Shown: positions 47,829 to 54,667 of the stretch, one piece after another | Numbering within the stretch: the stretch's first letter is position 1 | Layout of the letters: each line of letters starts with the position of its first letter | Origin: an uncultured Rikenellaceae bacterium | Lineage (GTDB): Bacteria > Bacteroidota > Bacteroidia > Bacteroidales > Rikenellaceae | Length of the DNA stretch: 64,000 nucleotides | Direction: 5' to 3' | NCBI GenBank assembly: GCA_944321925.1 | Contig: CALUND010000006.1 | Span: 91,653 to 155,652, forward strand | Notes under the pieces: model-generated | Told to the model about the DNA's origin: nothing | Databases searched by the model: none | Seen by the model: the letters and a program-made list of their open reading frames with translations, nothing else | Made by a program: the position numbers and the translations under genes

Positions 47829-49016
47829 TTACGACCTGCTTTTCGAGGAGATTGCCTCCACACCGAGATTAATTGCCAATGTTATGAAGAACAGCACAAT
47901 ACCCAACAGAAACAGAGACTCATAATGTGCTCCGCCTGCCGGGGCTTCGCCCAGTTCGGCAGCGATCGTCGCGGGAATCGTACGAAGCGGTTCAAGAATC
48001 GATGTCGGGATAACCGCCGCATTGCCCGTGACCATCAGCACGGCCATCGTCTCGCCTACGGCCCGCCCGATACCGAGCACCACTCCGGAAGCGATTCCCG
48101 AAATCGAATAGGGAATCACCACCCGGTAGATGGTTTGCCACTGGGTAGCCCCCAGTGCGAGACTCGCCTCCCGCATCGCTCTCGGACAGTTGTGCATCGC
48201 ATCTTCCGCGACCGCGATAATCGTCGGCAGAGCCATAATCGCCAGGACGATACTCCCGGCCAGTCCGCTCTCTCCGACAGGCAATCCGAACACCCGTTGC
48301 AACAGAGGCACGATCACGACCAAGCCGAAGAAGCCGTAAACCACCGACGGAATGCCGTTCAACAACTCGATAACCGGACGCAACAGTTGCCGCGTTCGCT
48401 CCGAGGCGATCTCCGAAAGATAGACCGAAACCCCTATGCCGAACGGGAAAGCGAAAAGGATGGCGAAAAAGCTCACCCAAAGGGTTCCCGTGACAAGCGG
48501 GACGATGCCGAACAGCGGCGAAGGTGTTGCGGTTGGAAACCACTCTTTCCCGGCAAAGATCTCCGAGAAGGAGATCGTCCGGTCCTCGATGAAAGCGATC
48601 TCCGCATCGGGAGGAAGCATCTGTCCGGGAACGAAAGCCACGATGCCCGGAGTCCGTTCGATCAATTCGGCGATCAGGCGTCCCGCATGTTCGTAATTCG
48701 GGCCCAACTGCGCCTCCGAAAAATAGCGGTCGGCATCCTCCAATCGAAACGGCACGATCGGTCCGGAATCTCCGCCGACCTCCGCCCAATCGACAAGATC
48801 GCTATCGAAAATTGCCTTGATCTGTTCGGGCGAAAGCTCCCGCACGGGATTCGATTTGTTGACCGCCAGAACGTAGCCCGGATCGATGATGCGATTCCGG
48901 AACAACCCCGCCCCCTCGCTGAACAAAAACCCGACGATCAACAGAATGACGATGCTCGTCAACAATCCGCTCACCGTAAAGATCGAGGCGACCAATTTCT
49001 CCAGCAACTTTTTCAT
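47829..49016 (-). CDS. pstC: Phosphate ABC transporter permease PstC with PstS-like periplasmic insertion
   Basis: This 395-residue permease is about 80-100 residues longer than Escherichia coli PstC. After the first membrane segment (about 15-37) comes a soluble stretch at 42-165. Residues 49-133 read like part of a phosphate-binding protein: LAVNKSNPVRELSPEQIKAI, VDWAEVGGDSGPIVPFR and TPGIVAFVP. These parallel PstS of the same operon at about 124-215. The PstS SGT phosphate-binding segment is not conserved. The permease core with EAA loop CPRAMREASLALGATQWQT follows. Confidence 0.92.
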   Translation of the reverse strand: MKKLLEKLVASIFTVSGLLTSIVILLIVGFLFSEGAGLFRNRIIDPGYVLAVNKSNPVRELSPEQIKAIFDSDLVDWAEVGGDSGPIVPFRLEDADRYFSEAQLGPNYEHAGRLIAELIERTPGIVAFVPGQMLPPDAEIAFIEDRTISFSEIFAGKEWFPTATPSPLFGIVPLVTGTLWVSFFAILFAFPFGIGVSVYLSEIASERTRQLLRPVIELLNGIPSVVYGFFGLVVIVPLLQRVFGLPVGESGLAGSIVLAIMALPTIIAVAEDAMHNCPRAMREASLALGATQWQTIYRVVIPYSISGIASGVVLGIGRAVGETMAVLMVTGNAAVIPTSILEPLRTIPATIAAELGEAPAGGAHYESLFLLGIVLFFITLAINLGVEAISSKSRS

Positions 49017-49022
49017 GCGTTA

Positions 49023-49664
49023 TCAACGATTCGTTTTTCGACCCTTGAAACCTTTATAGACCAGAAAAAGTACGACCAACAGCGCCAGTCCGATGAACCC
49101 CCAGCCGATCTCGCTGCTGTAGCGCATGACGTGGTCCATCAACTCCTCCTGCGGAACGACCTTCTCCAGGTGATAACCGATCGCGGCCAAAATCGCATTC
49201 CATATGCCGGCGCCCAGGGTGGTATAGAGCAGGAAGGTAGAGAGAGGCATGCGCGCCAATCCGGCAGGAATCGAGATCAGTTGCCTTACCGCAGGGACCA
49301 GCCGGCCTACGAAAGTCGACACGATACCGTAACGATTGAAATAGGCTTCGGCATGGTCGACCTTCTCCCGATCGAGCAGACACATCCGCCCTACCCGGCT
49401 CTCCGCAAAGCGATACACCAACGGACGTCCCAGCCAACGAGCCAGATAATAATTCACCAGGGCCCCCAAGTCGGCACCCAACGTGGCGAAAAGCACCACC
49501 AGATAGAGGTTCAGTTCACCGGTTGCTGCTGCCATATAGGCCGCCGGAGGGACCACAATCTCCGAAGGAAAGGGGATGAACGAACTTTCGATCGTCATCA
49601 ACAACGTGATGGTCCAGTAGTTCAGATTCTCCAGACACCACTCGATAAATGCCGCCGATTCCAT
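49023..49664 (-). CDS. DedA-family membrane protein inside the pst operon
   Basis: This 213-residue DedA/SNARE-associated protein has signatures ESSFIPFPSEIVVPPAAY and FVGRLVPAVRQLISIPAGL and four or more membrane segments. Recent work links DedA members to undecaprenyl-phosphate or lipid flipping and to proton-motive-force homeostasis. It lies between pstS (8-base gap) and pstC (6-base gap), so it is certainly co-transcribed with them. Undecaprenyl phosphate recycling releases phosphate, which offers one possible link; this is speculation. Confidence 0.9.
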   Translation of the reverse strand: MESAAFIEWCLENLNYWTITLLMTIESSFIPFPSEIVVPPAAYMAAATGELNLYLVVLFATLGADLGALVNYYLARWLGRPLVYRFAESRVGRMCLLDREKVDHAEAYFNRYGIVSTFVGRLVPAVRQLISIPAGLARMPLSTFLLYTTLGAGIWNAILAAIGYHLEKVVPQEELMDHVMRYSSEIGWGFIGLALLVVLFLVYKGFKGRKTNR

Positions 49665-49672
49665 GGTCTCTT

Positions 49673-50560
49673 CTATTTTTTCACAATGGGAATAAAACCT
49701 TTCTCTTTCACGATCCGTTGCGCCTCATCGGACAGCACATAGTCCACAAAGGGCTCAACCGATGCGCGCTGGGCCGCATCGTAATAGTAATAAAGCGGCC
49801 GAACCACCGGGTAGGAGCCATCCGATGCACTCTCCACTGAGGGATAGACGTAATGCTCTCCGTCGTAAGAGACAGCCAACGGTTTGAGCCGAGGCGTCAG
49901 GTAGGCCAGACCGATATAACCGATCGCCCCGGGTGTCTGCGACACCGACTGAATGACCGCGCCGGTAGCCGGCATCGAAAGAATGCCGCTCATGTAGTTC
50001 TTTCCCTCGAGCACGCTCTCGCGGAAAAATTCATACGTACCGGACGAAGTCTCCCGCGAATAGACCACGATAGGCCGATCCGGTCCTCCGACCTCTTTCC
50101 AGTTGGTGATCTTGCCCCGGAAAATCGCTTCGAGTTGACTCCGCGTGAGGCGATCGATCGGATTGGATGGATGGACCACCACCGCCAACGCATCCCGAGC
50201 AACCGCCACCTCCTCGATCTTCTGTCCGGACTCCGCGAATTTCATCTTCTCTCCGAAACGAATCCGACGCGAAGTCATCGCAATGTCGGTGGTCTTCTCG
50301 CGAAGCGCAGCCAATCCCACCCCGGACCCGCCACCCGTAACGACCAAACCGGCCCCAGGATGTTCCGACAGATAGTGTTCCGAAAGCGTCTGGGTCAACG
50401 GCAACAACGTATCGCTCCCCTTGATCCGCTGCGCCTGCGCATCACCGAACCACAGCGATAAAAAGCAACACGCAACCGAGAATATCAAACTCCCTTTATT
50501 AACACGAGCCAGCCCCAACCGGACGAAACGAACAGCAATCAATAGCCTCCCAACGTACAT
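49673..50560 (-). CDS. pstS: Phosphate-binding protein PstS
   Basis: This 295-residue periplasmic phosphate-binding protein has an N-terminal signal sequence (about residues 21-43 hydrophobic, SLIFSVACCFLSLWFGDAQA). Its phosphate-site motifs are IKGSDTLLPLTQ, VTGGGSGVGLAAL and SRETSSGTYEFF. The N-terminal 20 residues before the signal look long and basic; a start a little downstream at an alternative codon is possible. It is the first gene of the pstS-dedA-pstC-pstA-pstB-phoU operon. Confidence 0.93.
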   Translation of the reverse strand: MYVGRLLIAVRFVRLGLARVNKGSLIFSVACCFLSLWFGDAQAQRIKGSDTLLPLTQTLSEHYLSEHPGAGLVVTGGGSGVGLAALREKTTDIAMTSRRIRFGEKMKFAESGQKIEEVAVARDALAVVVHPSNPIDRLTRSQLEAIFRGKITNWKEVGGPDRPIVVYSRETSSGTYEFFRESVLEGKNYMSGILSMPATGAVIQSVSQTPGAIGYIGLAYLTPRLKPLAVSYDGEHYVYPSVESASDGSYPVVRPLYYYYDAAQRASVEPFVDYVLSDEAQRIVKEKGFIPIVKK

Positions 50561-50576
50561 CTTTCAGAATTTTCCA

Positions 50577-50584
50577 CAAAAATA
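50577..50584 (-). promoter_or_regulatory. Candidate -7 element of the pst operon
   Basis: TATTTTTG on the minus strand matches the consensus and sits 17 bases upstream of the pstS start. No TTTG is found at 19-21 nt; the nearest is 25 nt away (50610-50613). A missing -33 element is what an activated promoter would show, and an inverted repeat occupies that position. Confidence 0.55.
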
Positions 50585-50595
50585 GATGACCGACA

Positions 50596-50619
50596 CATAC
50601 GTCCTGTTACAAACGTATG
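50596..50619. repeat. Inverted repeat upstream of the pst operon, possible operator
   Basis: CATACGT (50596-50602) and ACGTATG (50613-50619) form a perfect 7-bp inverted repeat with a 10-nt spacer, so the half-sites are about 17 bases apart centre to centre. It sits just upstream of the pst -7 element where a regulator would contact the promoter. A regulatory role is inference. Confidence 0.4.
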
Positions 50620-50818
50620 AATTCACACATTCGGCTAAAATCTTGCCGTTCTGTCGTGAGGTGTATATTATTTCCGCGATATCCCGAAATGCCTCTATAT
50701 TCCGAATTCCCGCGAATACCGTCAAAGGCGAGAACATGCGACTCATCAGCCATTCACACCGTCTTTTCCATCTCCATTCACAGATTTTTCATATCTTTAC
50801 CAAAGAATTTGATTACCC

Positions 50819-51959
50819 ATGAACCATCCTCTATACGACTACTCCCTCTGTGCCGCATTGGCTCTGATGCTCTTTTTCGGCATCTATTTCCTTACAGCAC
50901 GGAGCCCCCAGAAATCTATTTTCGACAATTATCTCCGGTCTCGACGCATCATTGGGTATCGCCTTGCTGCTACTGGCGGCAAATTATACCGTACACATGC
51001 TATGCGAATTGCGGTTTTCACACCCGGATTCAGCCATTTTCCTGAATCTGTCAACCTACTACCTCGCTGCCTGGCTATTCAGTTCCGCTCTGACCGCGCT
51101 ACTCGATCGGAACTACTTAACCCGCCATCGCACCCTGCTGCACATTGAAGGATGGTTGTTCTTTACGGTTATCTCAGGTCTCGTTCTCTGGATATTACCG
51201 AAAGGCTTACCTCAAATGATCGGACTATTGGCAATGGCGTTTTGGTTCTTCATCTACTCGTTTCGATTGGCCTACAGGCTCATTCGGACCTATCGTCAAG
51301 CTGTCCGCGTAGTCGATAACTTTTATTCGGACCACATCGCCGCCTACATCCGCTGGCTCTCTATTTTCACCTATTGGGCTGTCATCTATGGTGTGGGCTG
51401 CGGACTGTTGACCTTTCTCCCCGAACGCTATATTTTTCTGTGGACTCTCTCTTCCATCCCATTCTACATCTACCTTTTCTGCTCCTACATGAACTACCTG
51501 CTCTTTTACGAACAGATAGAGCGTATCTTAGAGACCGAAATGAATCCCACACCCTCTCCGAACAAAACCACAGAAGAAGCTACTCTTCCATTATGCTATG
51601 TAACTATTGCGAAAAATCTGACCGGATGGATCGGCTCGAATGGCTTTACCCGTCCCGGATTCACCATCGAAGAGCTGTCCGAAATAGTCGGGACCAACCG
51701 CACCTACCTGGCCAACTATATTAAAACCACCTATCATGTCTCGTTCCAAGAGTGGGTTGCTGGTCTCCGCATAGAATACGCCAAACAACTGCTGACCGAG
51801 CACCCAGAAAAAACCGTCGCCGAGATATCCGAAACTTCGGGATTTCTTTCGCTGAGTTATTTTACGAAAATCTTCACAGAAAAAGAGAACTGTTCTCCGG
51901 CCCGATGGCGAAAACAAAAGCATGAAATTGCGGATTGGAAGGGCGAAAAATTAGTTTAA
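50819..51959 (+). pseudogene. Membrane-anchored AraC-family regulator interrupted by a frameshift
   Basis: The ATG at 50819 opens a frame whose first 46 residues form a membrane helix and loop (LCAALALMLFFGIYFLTA, ending RSRRIIG). The coding sense then continues in another frame from about 50957 (IALLLLAANYTVHMLCEL) to the stop at 51959. Dropping one base (the t at 50957 in gggtatc) joins them into a protein of about 380 residues. This would have seven membrane segments and a C-terminal AraC domain (IEELSEIVGTNRTYLANYIK and SLSYFTKIFTEKENCSPARW). The downstream part could still be translated alone from TTG 50952 as 335 residues lacking the first helix. A sequencing error is the main alternative. 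Confidence 0.75.
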
Positions 51960-52030
51960 CCACAAAAAAACACACGAACAGCAAAGGCGGTCTTTGCTCT
52001 AACAACAAACTTTTGCTGTATTCACAAAAA

Positions 52031-52058
52031 CCAATACCCTGTCCTCCCAGGATATTGG
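52031..52058. repeat. Inverted repeat upstream of the OmpA/DUF3575 gene, possible operator
   Basis: Two 11-base arms (ccaataccctg at 52031-52041 and caggatattgg at 52048-52058) pair with one mismatch around a 6-nt loop. The right arm overlaps the expected -33 region of the candidate promoter whose -7 box TAATTTTG lies at 52078-52085. No T run follows, so a terminator of the upstream gene is less likely than a regulatory site. Confidence 0.4.
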
Positions 52059-52077
52059 CAAGAGGAATTTTTGTATT

Positions 52078-52085
52078 TAATTTTG
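52078..52085 (+). promoter_or_regulatory. Candidate -7 element of the OmpA/DUF3575 gene
   Basis: TAATTTTG fits TAnnTTTG and lies 42 bases upstream of the ATG at 52127. The -33 position holds ATTG at 20 nt, within the inverted repeat. Confidence 0.5.
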
Positions 52086-52126
52086 TTTTGGGACGAATTT
52101 CTCACAAACCTCTTATTAAATAACGT

Positions 52127-53206
52127 ATGAATAAAAAAATCCTCTTGCTTTTTGCCGTTTTTGCGACCTTCTATAGCATGGCGACAAACCGGTCTGTAGA
52201 ACCGAAAGTGATCGGAGAGTATGCAGCCCATTTCAAATGGAACAAGTGGACCATTACCGATGTGCAGCGACAGGAACTGACACCCTTGCTGGAGATTCTG
52301 AAGACACACCCAGATGCTACGGTCGAGATCGTAGGCTGGGCCGACCCGACAGGAACCCTGACGGCAAACGATATTGTATCGACACGTCGCGCTACGAACG
52401 TTGCCGAATATCTGATCCAGAACGGATTCCCGGCAGGACAGATCTCCTCCCGAGGAGCAGGCGTAGACTCCTCGACCGATGATTACGAGCAGGCTCGCCG
52501 AGCAGCCGTCACGGTTCGTGTTATGATCGAAACACCCGAAACCGAAACTGAGCCAGCTCAACCCGATCCTCAATCGGTCGCAGATGATGTTTCCGAACAG
52601 CAACCCGATCCGACAACCTCAGCCAAAGAAAACGAGCAGGTACCCGAAACGGAAACAATTGAAGCCGAGAATACAGCATCCGACAGGGGTATCGTAGATA
52701 TAGTGCCGTACCCTCGAAAACGGGGCATATTCTCGTTACGTACCAATGCGCTCTATTGGGTGGGGGCCATGCCGAACCTCGGCATAGAATGGAAACCGAT
52801 CCATCAGTTGGGTATTGTAGTCAACGGAGGCTACGCACCTTGGGGCAACAATGGCTGGAAAAAGAATTGGGGTGGATGGTTCGTTGCTCCCGAGATACGC
52901 GTATACCTCGGTGAGCGAAAGGTATGGTTCGTCGGACCACAGTTTCTGGCCGGCGGGTTCAACCTGAAACCGAAAGACAAAGGATATCAAGGCTCTGTTG
53001 TGGCTGCCGGCGTAATGGGAGGCTACAGACTACGACTCTCAAGTTGCTGGGATGTCGACTTCTCGCTCGGCATGGGATACGGTTGGTTTAAATATGACAC
53101 CTATCGTCGCCAAAACGATCTGAACGTCTATATCTCTTCCGACTTGAAGAAAAACACCCTGATGCCGATTCAGGCAGGCGTAAGTTTCATCTGGAAAATC
53201 CAATAA
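52127..53206 (+). CDS. OmpA-like domain protein with C-terminal DUF3575 barrel-like domain
   Basis: This 359-residue exported protein has a signal peptide (MNKKILLLFAVFATFYSMA). An OmpA-like peptidoglycan-binding domain covers about residues 30-145 (LKTHPDATVEIVGWADPTGT, RRATNVAEYLI, SRGAGVDSS). An acidic/proline-rich linker covers about 145-190. A DUF3575 domain runs to the C-terminus (SLRTNALYWVGAMPNLGIEW, ending QAGVSFIWKIQ), which is likely an outer-membrane barrel. Such proteins often accompany fimbrial or Mfa-type surface loci in Bacteroidales. It lies three bases before the DUF5119-like gene. Confidence 0.85.
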   Translation: MNKKILLLFAVFATFYSMATNRSVEPKVIGEYAAHFKWNKWTITDVQRQELTPLLEILKTHPDATVEIVGWADPTGTLTANDIVSTRRATNVAEYLIQNGFPAGQISSRGAGVDSSTDDYEQARRAAVTVRVMIETPETETEPAQPDPQSVADDVSEQQPDPTTSAKENEQVPETETIEAENTASDRGIVDIVPYPRKRGIFSLRTNALYWVGAMPNLGIEWKPIHQLGIVVNGGYAPWGNNGWKKNWGGWFVAPEIRVYLGERKVWFVGPQFLAGGFNLKPKDKGYQGSVVAAGVMGGYRLRLSSCWDVDFSLGMGYGWFKYDTYRRQNDLNVYISSDLKKNTLMPIQAGVSFIWKIQ

Positions 53207-53209
53207 GAC

Positions 53210-54124
53210 ATGAAAAAAATAGCATACATGGCTCTTGCGGCGACAATGCTCGTCGGGTGCTACAAAGTAGACATCTATTGGACCGATCATCCGGAACAGG
53301 CCCGAGTGACCCTGATAACCGATTGGTCGGCCCGCTCCGAAGGTGTGAACGTTCCCCAAAGTTACACGGTCAATCTGCTGGAACCTCCGACAACCATGAC
53401 CTTCACCTAAACCACGGTCGAATTCCCCAACCTTTTCGATCCGGGGATCTACACGCTTCACATTCATAATACAGCGGAAAATGTTGCCATGTACGGACCG
53501 ATCGCCATGTTAGTACAGAGCGACCCTGAACCCATAGCAGCACTCAACACGACCTACAACCCAATCGGTACGTCACCTGCAGCCACGAATCGCACAGAGA
53601 ATTATCCGGAGTATGATCCCATTTACTATTACGATCTTCCCGGCTTCCAATTCTGGGGAAGTGCCACAGAAAACATCGAGGCCGATCGCAACTACACGAT
53701 CATCGTTCCGATGCAACAAATCACCCGTCAGTTGGAGTTTGACTTCACCATCGCAAGTGGCGATACCACGAACATCGATCGAATAAATTGGGCAGATCTT
53801 TGGGGTATTGCTTCCGGATGGAACTGCGAAATGGATACACCAGTCGGCAATCAAGCCGTTATGTCGTTCGATCTGATCCGTGAAGGCAACAAGCTGACAG
53901 GAATGACTCGTCTGTTGGGACTCCATGAGGATATTCCAAACACGCTCTATATTTCTCTTTATAAAGAAGCACATTGGTTATATGGAGAATACGACCTCTC
54001 TGAATTGCTTAAAGGATTCAACGACGGAGACAGGACAACGCCAATCGTGATTAAAGGAGAAATTCACGTTCCTTCTGTCGAGTCCGGGCTCGATATAGAA
54101 ATCACCAATTGCACGGTTGAATAG
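53210..54124 (+). pseudogene. DUF5119-like lipoprotein gene interrupted by an in-frame stop
   Basis: The ATG at 53210 begins a lipoprotein signal (LAATMLVGCYKVDIYWTDHP). After 66 codons a TAA at 53408-53410 ends the frame within TMTFT. The same frame remains open and protein-like beyond it up to 54124 (TTVEFPNLFDPGIYTLHIHN and on), with no other stop. Read through, the product would be 303 residues plus the stop position, resembling DUF5119 or FimB/Mfa2-like surface lipoproteins. The downstream ATG at 53489 has no signal peptide, so reinitiation would not give an exported protein. Family name is moderately sure; the interruption is directly seen. Confidence 0.75.
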
Positions 54125-54297
54125 CGCAAAACCGTCGCGACCAATTCCCCAACGCATCGACACACAGCTCTTCAAACGGAGAAAGGACGGTGCCGGAGGG
54201 AGAGGCCCTTCAAAAGTTGGTTTCGGCACGAGTCGGGGCCCTTAAAAATACCCGAACAGAGCAAGAAGCCGAACGGAGCAAGTCCGCTCTTCAAACG

Positions 54298-54336
54298 CAA
54301 AACCTGCTGCGAAAAAATTTTTCGCAGCAGGTTTTG
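54298..54336. repeat. Near-perfect 19-bp hairpin of unknown role
   Basis: Bases 54298-54316 and 54318-54336 pair without mismatch around a single central base. The outer parts are A4/T4-flanked and the inner part is A5/T5. It could act as a bidirectional terminator, but it is 170 bases from the nearest stop on the plus strand. Its length and surroundings suggest a dispersed repeat; no second copy was noticed in this window. Confidence 0.6.
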
Positions 54337-54595
54337 TTTGCGTCGAGACCTCGTGAATTTATTCCCCGGGATTCATGCCCCGTGATCCCGATGGCTTCAA
54401 AGTGCGTCTCAACTGATGCAATTCTCACAGAATATCCGGATAAACCACGCACAAACCGGTCTTATGACTTCATAACAATCGAATAAATGAAGAAATTTGA
54501 GTCAACGACACTACCCTCCTCCGGCTGAACAAACGCGGCAAAACGGGAAAATACGACAGAAAAAAAAATACCCAACAAGAAAAACACGCCAGAAC

Positions 54596-54640
54596 AAAAA
54601 GCATGCGACAGATCGGAACCCGACCTGTCGCATGCTTTTT
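54596..54640 (-). terminator. Bidirectional terminator after the FKBP-lipoprotein operon
   Basis: An 11-bp GC-rich stem (gcatgcgacag 54601-54611, ctgtcgcatgc 54625-54635), plus four inner pairs, is flanked by A5 and T5. It lies 28 bases beyond the stop codon of the tyrosine-rich FKBP lipoprotein gene on the minus strand and could also end plus-strand transcripts. Confidence 0.8.
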
Positions 54641-54667
54641 CGAACGGATAACTTTCTCCCCCCCCTA

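Larger units (their letters stand above)
54125..54667. other. Non-coding region with hairpins between the DUF5119-like gene and the FKBP lipoproteins
   Basis: These 543 bases hold no convincing gene; a 98-codon frame at 54190-54486 runs straight through a long hairpin and has no family resemblance. Two strong hairpins (54298-54336 and 54596-54640) are listed separately. The 12-mer gctcttcaaacg occurs twice (54167-54178 and 54286-54297). No fimbrillin gene, which might be expected after a DUF5119-like gene, is found here. Confidence 0.5.

Noticed and set aside
54190..54486. A 98-codon plus-strand frame in the intergenic region
   Set aside because: It crosses a 19-bp perfect hairpin, lacks a promoter or family resemblance and has atypical composition.
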